Below, piece by piece: positions 6,414 to 12,971 of a stretch of 12,971 nt of DNA; within the stretch, counting starts at the first letter, position 1, and each line of letters begins with the position of its first letter. This DNA comes from Chloroflexota bacterium (GTDB lineage: Bacteria; Chloroflexota; Limnocylindria; Limnocylindrales; CSP1-4), in contig JAJYGO010000072.1 in the NCBI GenBank assembly GCA_021785115.1, positions 1-12,971 of the forward strand. Reading direction: 5' to 3'. The position numbers and the translations under genes are program-made. Below the pieces are notes generated by a model. The model did no database searches. It worked only from the letters and a program-made list of their open reading frames with translations, and was not told the DNA's origin.

Positions 6414-7379
6414 CTAGGACGCGCGCTTGCGGCGGGCCTGGCGGTGCTCCGCTGCCTCGCCTTCGGCTTCGGCCTCCTCCCGCTTCGCCGTCTTCGCCGG
6501 TGTCGGCCTCGCGGCCTGCTTCGGCTCGGCCCCGCGCGTCGCCTTGGCCTCGGCCAGCGAGACCGGGGGCCTGCCCTTGCCGTCGCGCGAGTCCACCTGG
6601 GCCTTGACGCTTGCCTCCAGCAGCCGCATCAGGTCCACGAGGTTGCCCGACGGGGCCTCCTCCGCCTGCGGCGGCTCGACGATCTGCTGGCCCGCCACCT
6701 TGGCCTCGATCACTTGCATCAGCGCCTCGCGGTACTCGTCGCGGTAGCGGTCGGGCTCGAAGTCGGCGGTCATCGCATCGGCCAGCTGGTCGGCCATCGC
6801 GAGCTCCGCCGGCTTGAACTCGAACGTGTCCGTGCCCAGGTCGAGCTCCGCGGTGGTGCGGATCTCGTCGGGCCAGTGGAGCGTGGTGAGCATCATCGTG
6901 TCCTCGAACGGGTCGAGGACCGCCAGCGCCTCTCGCTCGCGGATGACCACCTTGCAGACCGCGGTCAACCCCTTGCCCTGGAGCACCTGGCGGAGGAGCG
7001 CGAACGCGCGCCTGCCCACCTTGTCGGGCTCTACGTAGTAGGCGGCCTTGGTGAAGCCGAGCGGCCCCACGCCCGCCTCGCGCGGCGTGAACTGCTCGAT
7101 CTCGATCGTGTGCATCGTCTTGAGGGGGAGCTTCTCGAGGTCCTCGTCCGTGATCACCACGTACTTGCCCGAGGCGTACTCGTACCCCTTGACGGTGTCC
7201 GACCGCGCGATCGCCACGTCCTCGACCGGGCACCAGGTCTTCATCTGGATCCGCGACAGGTCCGTCGCGTGCAGCATGTGAAACCGGACGGCCGCCTCGG
7301 CGTCGGTGGCGGTGTAGAGCTTGACCGGGATGGTGATGAGGCCGAACGAGATGGCCCCTTTCCACATGGAACGCGCCAC
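6414..7379 (-). CDS. ku: Non-homologous end-joining protein Ku
   Basis: This 321-residue bacterial Ku forms a homodimer ring on broken DNA ends and recruits LigD. The N-terminus (ARSMWKGAISFGLITIPVKL) is the family signature, and the Ku core spans residues ~1-190. FEPDRYRDEYREAL (~217-230) and NLVDLMRLLEASV (~246-258) are the conserved C-terminal elements linked to LigD contact. Residues ~260-321 form a Lys/Arg/Ala/Glu-rich tail, common in bacterial Ku and thought to bind DNA. The start is a GTG at 7379, chosen because the family usually begins MARxxWKG; an ATG at codon 5 is the alternative. An AGGG lies 4 bases upstream of the GTG. The stop is TAG, 49 bases before ligD. A 10-bp inverted repeat lies just upstream. 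Confidence 0.96.
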   Translation of the reverse strand: MARSMWKGAISFGLITIPVKLYTATDAEAAVRFHMLHATDLSRIQMKTWCPVEDVAIARSDTVKGYEYASGKYVVITDEDLEKLPLKTMHTIEIEQFTPREAGVGPLGFTKAAYYVEPDKVGRRAFALLRQVLQGKGLTAVCKVVIREREALAVLDPFEDTMMLTTLHWPDEIRTTAELDLGTDTFEFKPAELAMADQLADAMTADFEPDRYRDEYREALMQVIEAKVAGQQIVEPPQAEEAPSGNLVDLMRLLEASVKAQVDSRDGKGRPPVSLAEAKATRGAEPKQAARPTPAKTAKREEAEAEGEAAEHRQARRKRAS

Positions 7380-7396
7380 GGTGCCCTATTCCTCGA

Positions 7397-7438
7397 TGCT
7401 CCCGGCGACAGGCTCCTCGGACCGCCGAGCCGGGAGCA
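7397..7438. promoter_or_regulatory. 10-bp inverted repeat in the ku upstream region
   Basis: TGCTCCCGGC (7397-7406) and GCCGGGAGCA (7429-7438) are perfect inverted copies. Between them a second short stem, CTCGG (7416-7420) and CCGAG (7425-7429), has loop ACCG. The structure ends 18 bases from the ku GTG, so it lies in the promoter or 5' leader of ku-ligD. It could be an operator or an mRNA stem-loop. The sequence alone does not decide. Confidence 0.5.
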
Positions 7439-7605
7439 GAGGCTACCACCGTGCGCAAGAAGCGCCTCCTGCGAGGCGTGGCGTGGGGCTCGCGCCCACG
7501 TGCCAGTTCACCTGGCGCCGGAGGGCACCGCCGTGGGCACGGACCCGCAATAGGCCCTGCGAGGGTTCATCGGGGCTCGCCCGACCCTGCGCCAGCTGCG
7601 CTGGT

Positions 7606-7627
7606 AACGCCGCCACTCGGCGACGTT
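7606..7627. other. 22-base hairpin downstream of the broken gene
   Basis: AACG pairs with CGTT and, after one mismatch, CGCC pairs with GGCG, leaving a small loop around ACTC: eight base pairs in nine positions. It lies about 70 bases past the stop of the truncated gene. It could be that gene's transcription end, but lacks the T-run of an intrinsic terminator on the minus strand. Confidence 0.35.
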
Positions 7628-7695
7628 TCCAGAGGGGCGGCGGCGAGCTGCGGCGCCCCCGGTGCAAGCTGCGGCGTTGCCCGCGCTCCGTGGCG

Positions 7696-7983
7696 TCAGG
7701 CCCCCGTATGGCCGGTCACCCGTCGAGGGGGCAGGGTCGGTGCGGGCTTGCCCGTGTCCGGTCGCGGCGCCGCCACACCCAGCCACTCCATCACGTTGCG
7801 GGCGAACCGGTCGAACGATGCCGCGGACACGCCCAGGTCGATCTTGCCGCCGAGGGCGGCACCGAACAGGAACGTGCCGGCGTCGAAGACGCGGCCGCCC
7901 GCGGGCGAGATGCGGACGGTCATGCCCGCGTTGAGCAGGCCGTGATCGCGGTACGGGGCCGTCCCTGTCGCGATCGTCACCGC
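7696..7983 (-). pseudogene. C-terminal remnant, N,N-dimethylformamidase large-subunit-like protein
   Basis: About 95 residues of a larger protein remain in frame up to a TGA at 7696-7698. The part GLLNAGMTVRIS ... GGRVFDAGTFLFGAAL ... FDRFARNVMEWLG follows the usual C-terminal pattern of the DMFase beta-subunit-like family: an Ala-Gly-Met-Thr strand, Val-Phe-x-Ala-Gly, then an RNV helix. That family call is from memory of the pattern and is moderate. The frame runs into the left end of the IS21 element at 7984, where the first ~24 codons of the open frame are insertion-sequence DNA starting at a GTG. The missing N-terminal part should lie beyond the right end of the element if this were a simple insertion, but nothing like it is visible after 10580. 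Confidence 0.55.
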
Positions 7984-8012
7984 TGTCGCCCGCCACCGAC
8001 ATGGGACCACCC
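7984..8012 (+). repeat. IS21 left terminal inverted repeat
   Basis: It begins TGTCGC and ends in GGGACCACCC. It matches the complement of 10552-10580 at 22 of 29 positions. The first CATGGGACCA repeat (8000-8009) lies inside it. Confidence 0.75.
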
Positions 8013-8033
8013 GGAGGCGGGTTTCGCCAGCCT

Positions 8034-8070
8034 CATGGGACCACCCCCTCGCCACTCATGGGACCACCCC
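8034..8070 (+). repeat. Subterminal transposase-site repeats, left end
   Basis: CATGGGACCACCCC occurs at 8034-8047 and again at 8057-8070. With the copy at 8000 this gives three direct copies spaced 34 and 23 bases. Subterminal repeats of this kind are known IstA-binding sites in the IS21 family. Confidence 0.8.
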
Positions 8071-8131
8071 GGCAGGCCATGCGCCGGCTGTGGTACGCCG
8101 CGCCAGGGGTCCAAGGGACCGGAGGTGCGGG

Positions 8132-9697
8132 GTGGCGTTTCGGGAGGTGGCAGTGTCCGAGGTGCGGGAGGTCCTGCGGCTGGCGGTCCTGGGCCGCGGC
8201 CTGCGCGCGATCGCGAGACTCACGGGGATCGATCGCAAGACCGTGCGCCGCTATCTGGAGGCGGCGCGCGACGCGGGCTTCGACCCGGCAGCCGGGGTCG
8301 ACACGCTCGACGACGCGCTCATCGGGGCGGTCTGCGAGCGCGTCCGCCCGGCGCGGCCCGGCGGCCACGGCCGGCCGTGGGCAGCGCTCGAGGAGCGCCG
8401 GGCGCAACTGCTGGCCTGGCTCGGGGACGGTCTGCGGCTCACCAGGATCGAGACCCTGCTCGCCCGCGAGGGGTGCGTCGTCCCGTACCGGACGCTCCAC
8501 CGGTTCTGCGCCGACGAGCTCGGCCTCGGGCGCCGGGCGCCGACCGTCCGGGTCGCCGACGGCAAGCCCGGCGACGAGCTGCAGGTCGACTTCGGGCGCC
8601 TGGGACTCCTGCCCGACCCGGCCGTCGGCCGCCGGCGCGTCGTGCACGGCCTCGTGTTCACCGCGGCGTACAGCCGCCACACGTTCGTCTGGCTGACCTT
8701 CCGCCAGACCCTCGAGGCCGTCATCGAGGGGTTCGAGGAGGCCTGGGCCTTCTTCGGCGGCGTCTTCCGGGTCGTCATCCCCGACAACTGCAGCGCCATC
8801 GTGGCGGTGGCCGACCCGGTCGCGCCGCGCCTCACCGAGGGCTTCCGCGAGTACGCCCAGGCCCGCGGCTTCGTCGTCGACCCGGCCCGGGTCCGGCACC
8901 CGAGGGACAAGCCGCGGGTCGAGCGGACCGTTCCCTACGTCCGGGAATCGTTCTTCCGGGGCGAGGCGTTCGCCGGCCTCGCGGACGCCCAGGCGGGCGC
9001 GGTCCGCTGGTGCACGACGACGGCCGGCCTGCGCATCCACGGCACGACGCGCCGCCGCCCGGCCGAGGTGTTCGCGGCCGAGGAGCGCCCGCTCCTGCTG
9101 CCGGCTCCCGAGGCGCCGTACGCCGTCCCCGCGTACGGGACGGCCAAGGTCCACCGCGACCACCACATCGCCTTCGGGCGGGCGCTCTACTCGGTGCCGG
9201 GCGACCTCGTCGGCCAGGAGGTGGCCGTCCGGGCCGAGGCCGGGCTCGTGAAGGTCTTCTGGCGGGGCGCCCTCGTCAAGGTCCACCCGCGCCAGCGGGC
9301 CGGCGGGCGGGTGACGGACCCCGACGACCTGCCGCCCGAGCGGACCGCGTACGCCATGCGCGACCTCGACCGCCTGGTGACCCTCGCCCGGACCCACGGC
9401 CCGTCGGTCGGGCTGTATGCCGAGCGCCTCCTCGGGGGCCCGCTGCCCTGGACCCGGATGCGCCAGGTGTACCGGCTGCTCGGCTACGCGAGGCGGTACG
9501 GCGCCGAGCGGGTCGAGGCCGCCTGCGCCCGGGCCCTCGAGCCCGACGTGGTCGACGTCGGGCTGATCGGGCGGATGCTCGAGCGGGCGACCGAGGCCGG
9601 GCCGTCGGAGCGGCGCCCGGTGGCGCTCGTGCTGCCCCTGCGCTTCGCCCGCCCCGAGACCGCCTTCGCCCCGCGCGGGAAGGAGATGCCCCGATGA
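8132..9697 (+). CDS. istA: IS21-family transposase IstA
   Basis: This 521-residue DDE transposase cuts and joins the IS ends. An N-terminal helix-turn-helix (GLRAIARLTGIDRKTVRRYL, ~25-44) should bind the terminal repeats. The RNase H-like core has Asp153 (ELQVDFG), Asp218 (VVIPDN) and Glu264 (KPRVERTVPYVRE), a complete catalytic triad with usual IS21 spacing. The C-terminal part matches the family's beta-barrel region (HRDHHIAFGRALYSVP, ~345-360). The GTG at 8132 is preferred: GGAGGT lies 5 bases upstream and many relatives begin AFREV. A second GTG at 8153 with its own GGAGG, and one at 8090, are alternatives. The stop overlaps the istB start in ATGA. No frameshift or internal stop is seen, so the enzyme may be active. 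Confidence 0.94.
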   Translation: MAFREVAVSEVREVLRLAVLGRGLRAIARLTGIDRKTVRRYLEAARDAGFDPAAGVDTLDDALIGAVCERVRPARPGGHGRPWAALEERRAQLLAWLGDGLRLTRIETLLAREGCVVPYRTLHRFCADELGLGRRAPTVRVADGKPGDELQVDFGRLGLLPDPAVGRRRVVHGLVFTAAYSRHTFVWLTFRQTLEAVIEGFEEAWAFFGGVFRVVIPDNCSAIVAVADPVAPRLTEGFREYAQARGFVVDPARVRHPRDKPRVERTVPYVRESFFRGEAFAGLADAQAGAVRWCTTTAGLRIHGTTRRRPAEVFAAEERPLLLPAPEAPYAVPAYGTAKVHRDHHIAFGRALYSVPGDLVGQEVAVRAEAGLVKVFWRGALVKVHPRQRAGGRVTDPDDLPPERTAYAMRDLDRLVTLARTHGPSVGLYAERLLGGPLPWTRMRQVYRLLGYARRYGAERVEAACARALEPDVVDVGLIGRMLERATEAGPSERRPVALVLPLRFARPETAFAPRGKEMPR

Positions 9698-10473
9698 CCG
9701 CCACCCCCGTCTCGCCCGAGCTGCGCGGCCTCCTGCGCCGGCTCAAGCTCGGGCCCGTCCTGGACACCCTGCCCGAGCGCCTGGTCCTCGCCCGGGGCCG
9801 GAGCATGCCCCACGCCGAGTTCCTCGAGCTCGTCCTCGCCGACGAGGTGGCGCGCCGGGACCGGACGTCGGCAGCGCGCCGGGCGGCGGTCGCCGGGCTC
9901 GATCCCTCGATGACGCTCGAGCGCTGGGACGAGAGCGCCGCCGTCAGCTTCGACCGGTCCCTGTGGGCCGAGCTCACGAGCCTGCGCTTCTGTGACGAGG
10001 CGGCCGACGTCATCGTCATGGGCCCGGTGGGGGTCGGCAAGACGCACCTCGCCTCGGCGCTCGGGCACATCGCCTGCCGCCGCCGGCGGAGCGTCCTCGT
10101 CGGGCGGACCGACCGGATCCTCAAGCGCCTCCGGGCAGCCCGCCTCGACGCCTCCTACGACGCCGAGCTGCGCCGCCTGCTGCGGGTCGACCTGCTCATC
10201 CTCGACGACTTCGCCCTCACCGCGCTCGACGCGACCGAGACCGCCGACGTCTACGAGCTCGTGGTCGAGCGCCACCGGCGGGCCTCGACGGTCGTGACCA
10301 GCAACCGCGACCCGTCCGAGTGGCTGGCCGCGATGGCGGACCCGCTGCTCGCCCAGAGCGCGATCGACCGGCTCGCCTCCGGCGCCCACGCCCTCGTCGT
10401 CGAGGGCGAGTCCTACCGCCGTCGCCTGCGGCCCGGCCGCACCCAACTCAGCGAGCCGGCGCCTGCCGGTTGA
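9694..10473 (+). CDS. istB: IS21-family helper ATPase IstB
   Basis: This 259-residue AAA+ ATPase of the DnaC/IstB group assembles on target DNA and activates IstA. The N-terminal helical region (~1-80) precedes Walker A GPVGVGKTH (residues 110-118, Lys116) and Walker B LLILDDF with Asp171 and Asp172. SNRDP (~202-206) is the sensor region, and AIDRLASGAHALVVEGESYRRR near the C-terminus is the usual IstB ending. The ATG at 9694 overlaps the istA stop (ATGA), and GGAGA lies 8 bases upstream. The frame is open far upstream but those codons are antisense or out-of-frame shadows of istA. Length and motifs are complete. Confidence 0.95.
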   Translation: MTATPVSPELRGLLRRLKLGPVLDTLPERLVLARGRSMPHAEFLELVLADEVARRDRTSAARRAAVAGLDPSMTLERWDESAAVSFDRSLWAELTSLRFCDEAADVIVMGPVGVGKTHLASALGHIACRRRRSVLVGRTDRILKRLRAARLDASYDAELRRLLRVDLLILDDFALTALDATETADVYELVVERHRRASTVVTSNRDPSEWLAAMADPLLAQSAIDRLASGAHALVVEGESYRRRLRPGRTQLSEPAPAG

Positions 10474-10529
10474 CCAATGCAGCGGAGGTCGCGATGATCC
10501 AGTCCGTCCCGGTCAGCGGACCGCCCCGA

Positions 10530-10562
10530 TGGTCCCATGCTCGTGGCGAGAGGCTGGTCCCT
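10530..10562 (-). repeat. Subterminal transposase-site repeats, right end
   Basis: On the minus strand CATGGGACCA lies at 10539-10530 and a weaker AAGGGACCAG at 10562-10553, the latter within the right terminal repeat. The stretch CTCGCCAC, three bases ahead of the first motif, matches the left end, where CTCGCCACT precedes the third copy. Confidence 0.7.
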
Positions 10563-10580
10563 TCACGCTGGCAAGCGACA
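10552..10580 (-). repeat. IS21 right terminal inverted repeat
   Basis: The complement begins TGTCGCTTGCCAGCG and ends GGGACCAGCC, giving 22 of 29 matches to the left end. The element therefore ends in CA at 10579-10580, as the family requires. Confidence 0.72.
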
Positions 10581-11265
10581 GGATCTCCCTCGCTGGCCGC
10601 GGCCGCCCGAGCCCGCACCCGTGCCTTCAATGCGTCGCGCATCGATTCCGTCGCGGCACAGGTGACCCGCAGGGGCGTTTCGGTCCGCGAGTGCGCGGCG
10701 GACGGATCACAACCCGCCGAGCGCACGGCGACGGTAGACGTGAGCGCCCCCGTGGTGGTCGGGCGCCTCAGGAGCTGGGGCGCCCCAGCAAGGCCTGGCA
10801 CGCAGGCCACCTGGCGCCCCGGGTGCACCCGGCCCAGCCAGACTGGCAGGCGGCCGCCGGGGCGCCCAGGCCCTGGCGATGACACCCGAGCGCGATCAGG
10901 GGCCTCACCCGCTGGTCCGCCCGCCCGGGCGAGCGCCCGCCGGGGCGAGGGGCTGGCGAGCCGGCGACCGTCGGGAATCGGCGACCGGCGGGACGTGCAT
11001 TAGCGCAACGCCTGGCGCGGGCCGGCCTAAGCCAAACTGGCGCGGCGCGCGCCGGGCCTGCACCGCCAGGGATGCCATGGCGCGGCGTGGACCGGCGCTG
11101 CGCCGGTCGCGGGCAGCGCCGGTCGCGGTCAGCGCCTCGTGCGCCGGGCATGCCGATGGCCTCGGCGCACGGCGACCAAGCCGGCGACGAGGCCATGCGG
11201 AGGAGTCGGCCCTGGCCGGCGGCGAGCGCGGACGGAGACCAGGCGGGCTCAGGTGCGCTGGCGCG
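10581..11265. other. 685-base region without a convincing gene
   Basis: Open frames exist on both strands only because the DNA is so GC-rich. None shows a recognisable family, a ribosome site or balanced composition. The stretch lies between the IS21 right end and the stop of the ABC permease gene. It holds a 16-bp tandem duplication (11101-11132), a 14-bp perfect palindrome (CCGGGTGCACCCGG, 10819-10832) and a diverged 27-base direct repeat (11159 and 11222). It probably is decayed or rearranged DNA next to the insertion, together with the 3' end of the transporter operon. Confidence 0.6.
11101..11136. repeat. 16-bp tandem repeat
   Basis: CGCCGGTCGCGGGCAG (11101-11116) is followed directly by CGCCGGTCGCGGTCAG (11117-11132), with one mismatch, and by CGCC as the start of a third unit. 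It lies in non-coding DNA. Confidence 0.8.
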
Positions 11266-12090
11266 TCAGTGGATGGAGGCGCGCCACTTGTCGAAGCGAT
11301 GCTCGAGCACGCGGACGGCCTCGCCCATCCCGATGCCGAAGGCTCCCAAGAGGAGGATGCCGACCATCACCCGAGACGTGTTGAGCATGGTCCCGTTGAA
11401 GCTGATGTAGTAGCCGATCCCCTCGTTCGAGGCGAGGAACTCGGCGACCACGAGGCCGACCAGCGCCCGGCCGGCGCCGATGCGGATGCCCGACAGGAGG
11501 AACGGGACAGTGCTGGGCAGGATGACGGACTGGAAGGTCAGCCACTTCGAGGCACCGAAGCTGCGAGTGATGTCGTAGTGCCGCGGGTTGACCGCATGGA
11601 CGCCCGAGACCGTGCTGACCAGGATGGAGAAGATCGTCAGCAGCACGACGATGATGACCTTCGACTCCAACCCGAGCCCGGCCACGAGGATGACCATCGG
11701 CGCGAGGGCGGCCTTCGGCGTCGAGTAGATCCCCGACACCAGGACCGAGAGCACGTAGTCGATCCGGCGGAACATGCCGATCGCCAAGCCGAGCGGGACG
11801 CCGATGCCGACCGAGATCGCGATGCCGAGTGCCCACTCGGTCAGGCTCGTCTGGATGTGCGGCCACAGGGCACCATTGCCCAGGTCCGTGACGAGCGCGT
11901 CCCAGATGAGCAACGGGGAGCTCATCAGGGTCTTGGGCACGATGTTCGTGGAGGCCGCCAGCTGCCACAGGAGCAGCAGACCAACGACCCCGACGACCCC
12001 GTATGACACGCGCTCGCTGGGCATCGGGAGGCGAGAGGCGAGACCACGCGGCTCGCCGGCCATGAGCTGCCCGTTGACTTGGGTCGTCAT
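11266..12090 (-). CDS. ABC importer permease, SsuC/TauC-like
   Basis: This 274-residue inner-membrane permease belongs to the binding-protein-dependent family that imports nitrate, sulfonates, taurine or pyrimidine precursors. About six hydrophobic segments are visible, near residues 29-46, 86-106, 112-138, 143-164, 200-218 and 241-262. The EAA-type loop that docks on the ATPase lies at ~173-206 (DITRSFGASKWLTFQSVILP... GIRIGAGRAL). The ATG at 12090 has GGAGG 8 bases upstream and lies 3 bases after the ATPase stop, so the two genes are co-transcribed. Length is normal for the family. The solute is unknown because the binding protein is not in the window. Confidence 0.92.
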   Translation of the reverse strand: MTTQVNGQLMAGEPRGLASRLPMPSERVSYGVVGVVGLLLLWQLAASTNIVPKTLMSSPLLIWDALVTDLGNGALWPHIQTSLTEWALGIAISVGIGVPLGLAIGMFRRIDYVLSVLVSGIYSTPKAALAPMVILVAGLGLESKVIIVVLLTIFSILVSTVSGVHAVNPRHYDITRSFGASKWLTFQSVILPSTVPFLLSGIRIGAGRALVGLVVAEFLASNEGIGYYISFNGTMLNTSRVMVGILLLGAFGIGMGEAVRVLEHRFDKWRASIH

Positions 12091-12093
12091 CGC

Positions 12094-12888
12094 TCAGGCC
12101 TCCGGCCCGGATTGGACGGCCGGGATCTGCTTGGCGATCAGCCTCCAGATCTGCTCCTCGTAGCGCACGAACTCCGGCGTCCGCTTGATGTCGAGGCCGC
12201 GCGGACGAGGCATATCGATCCGGATGTCGGCGAGCACACGGCCGGGCCTCGCGCTCATCACGATCACCCGGTCGGAGAGGTAGACGGCCTCGTCGATCTG
12301 ATGGGTGATGAACAGGACGGTCTTCTTGGCCTCGTTCCAGATGCGCAGCAGTTCGGCCTGCATGAGCTCCCGGGTCTGGGAGTCGAGGGCGGCGAACGGC
12401 TCGTCCATCAGGAGAAGGGACGGATCGACGGCCAGCGCACGGGCCAGGTTCGCCCGCTGCTGCATGCCGCCGGAGAGCTCGTAGGGGTACTTATCGGCGA
12501 ACCCGTCGAGGCCGACCAGTTCAATGAACGGGGTGGCCCGCCGCCGGGCCTCCTTCCGAGCCATGCCCGAGCACACAAGGCCGAATGCGACGTTGTCGAC
12601 CAGCGTGAACCAAGGGAACAGCGCGGCGTCCTGGAAGACCATCGCGTCTTCACGGCCCTTGCCCGTCTTTCGCAGTTGGATCTCGCCGGCCGTGGCCTGC
12701 AGGAGGCCGTTCACGATCTTGATCAGCGTCGTCTTGCCGCATCCGCTGGGGCCCACGATGCTGACGAACTCGCCCTGCCGGATGTCGAGGTCGAGGGACT
12801 CGAGTGCGACGAAGCCCGTGTGCGTGGCACGGTCGCGATACTCCATCCGGACGCCCCGCGCGCTCAGGGCCAAGCTCTGGTCGATCAT
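12094..12888 (-). CDS. ABC importer ATP-binding protein, SsuB/TauB-like
   Basis: This 264-residue ATPase powers the adjacent permease. All motifs are present: Walker A GPSGCGKTT (46-54), Q-loop Gln86 (VFQDAALFPW), signature LSGGMQQR (138-145), Walker B LLLMDEP (158-164) and the switch His196 (FITHQ). The nearest families are SsuB, TauB and NrtD. The ATG at 12888 is chosen because GAGGG lies 8 bases upstream and the upstream gene stops one base earlier (TGA at 12890-12892). An in-frame ATG at 12903 would add five residues and overlap that gene. Confidence 0.94.
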   Translation of the reverse strand: MIDQSLALSARGVRMEYRDRATHTGFVALESLDLDIRQGEFVSIVGPSGCGKTTLIKIVNGLLQATAGEIQLRKTGKGREDAMVFQDAALFPWFTLVDNVAFGLVCSGMARKEARRRATPFIELVGLDGFADKYPYELSGGMQQRANLARALAVDPSLLLMDEPFAALDSQTRELMQAELLRIWNEAKKTVLFITHQIDEAVYLSDRVIVMSARPGRVLADIRIDMPRPRGLDIKRTPEFVRYEEQIWRLIAKQIPAVQSGPEA

Positions 12889-12889
12889 C

Positions 12890-12971
12890 TCACATGCCCT
12901 CATCGACTTCTTCGGTGCTGGGACGCCAGCGCTGGAAGTACCGCTCGAGGATGCCCACCGCCTCCGTGGTG
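12890..12971 (-). CDS. C-terminal fragment of the first visible gene of the ABC operon
   Basis: A minus-strand frame enters from the window edge and stops with TGA one base before the ATPase start, giving 26 residues that include GILERYFQRWRPS and end EEVDEGM. The one-base spacing makes it part of the transporter operon. In such operons this place often belongs to a substrate-binding protein, a second permease or an enzyme acting on the imported compound. The fragment is too short to choose. Confidence 0.6.
   Translation of the reverse strand, partial: TTEAVGILERYFQRWRPSTEEVDEGM

Larger units (their letters stand above)
7380..7695. other. Intergenic region upstream of ku
   Basis: No gene is supported on either strand. 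The region must hold the ku-ligD promoter and follows the stop of a broken gene (7696-7983, minus). Besides the inverted repeat at 7397-7438 it has several short stems: CGCCTC/GAGGCG with loop CTGC (7463-7478), GCCAG/CTGGC (7502-7516), and a 22-base hairpin at 7606-7627. None has a T-tract, and no tRNA signature was found. The clustering may simply reflect high GC. Confidence 0.6.
7984..10580 (+). mobile_element. IS21-family insertion sequence, apparently complete
   Basis: The element is 2597 bp. It carries istA and istB on the plus strand with a 4-base overlap. The ends fit the family rule of 5'-TG...CA-3': the left end reads TGTCGCCCGCCACCGACATG and the complement of the right end TGTCGCTTGCCAGCGTGAAG. 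Over the first 29 bases 22 agree. Inside both ends the motif CATGGGACCA recurs, as expected for the multiple terminal repeats bound by the IS21 transposase. The bases immediately outside (left ...TCACCGC, right GGATCTCC...) show no 4-8 bp target duplication. The ends were set by matching the two termini by eye; a shift of a few bases is possible. Confidence 0.88.

Noticed and set aside
3503..6607. 1034-codon open frame on the plus strand opposite ligD and the end of ku
   Set aside because: It is antisense to a clear, motif-complete LigD and Ku pair. Its translation is Arg/Pro/Val-rich low-complexity typical of GC-rich shadow frames.
7380..7695. Possible tRNA or small RNA suggested by clustered stems and a GGGTTCATC near 7564
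   Set aside because: The T-arm does not pair properly and no acceptor or anticodon arm fits. The stems are short and typical of GC-rich DNA.
7321..9693. Upstream extension of the istB frame
   Set aside because: It crosses the ku start region, the DMFase remnant and istA in a wrong frame. IstB begins at the ATGA overlap and has normal family length from there.
10819..10832. Perfect 14-bp palindrome CCGGGTGCACCCGG as an operator
   Set aside because: One or more such palindromes are expected by chance in about 13 kb of very GC-rich DNA, and it is not next to a gene start.
10320..11196. Open frames on both strands across the right IS end and the scar region
   Set aside because: Their composition is biased and no family motif is present. 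They run across the IS boundary without regard to it.
1..12971. CRISPR array or phage/defence genes
   Set aside because: No regularly spaced direct repeats of CRISPR length and no defence or phage protein families were seen. Ku and LigD are ordinary end-joining genes.

Overview
The window is strongly GC-rich, tightly packed bacterial chromosome. The gene content suits a soil or sediment bacterium of the Chloroflexota or Actinobacteriota type: GTG starts, a Ku/LigD end-joining pair with LigD in phosphoesterase-ligase-polymerase order, a [3Fe-4S] ferredoxin beside a NuoF-like flavoprotein, and an SsuBC-type transporter. I cannot fix the phylum from sequence alone.

Layout. (1) 1-1774, plus strand: the end of a redox operon. 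It holds the C-terminus of a membrane protein, a NuoF-like NADH/FMN/Fe-S protein and a small [3Fe-4S] ferredoxin, joined by ATGA and GTGA stop/start overlaps. Together they look like an NADH-to-ferredoxin electron-transfer module with a membrane partner. (2) 1831-3198, minus strand: a berberine-bridge-type FAD oxidoreductase. (3) 3199-3610: an intergenic region with a three-copy hairpin repeat, two copies direct and one inverted, whose stems are conserved and whose loops vary. (4) 3611-7379, minus strand: ku followed by ligD, a complete bacterial non-homologous end-joining operon, with a 10-bp inverted repeat just upstream of ku. (5) 7696-7983: a C-terminal remnant of a gene resembling the N,N-dimethylformamidase large subunit, cut off by (6) 7984-10580, an apparently intact IS21-family element (istA and istB, imperfect terminal inverted repeats, several subterminal repeats). 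I see no target duplication, and the rest of the broken gene is not on the far side. (7) 10581-11265: about 685 bases without a convincing gene, probably rearranged or decayed DNA. (8) 11266-12971, minus strand: an ABC importer operon with permease, ATPase and the tail of an upstream gene that continues past the window edge.

No clearly new multi-gene defence or metabolic system is visible. The observations most worth a second look are the intergenic hairpin repeats at 3299-3449, the NuoF-like protein that lacks one Fe-S cysteine, and the IS21 insertion without target duplication beside a beheaded gene.
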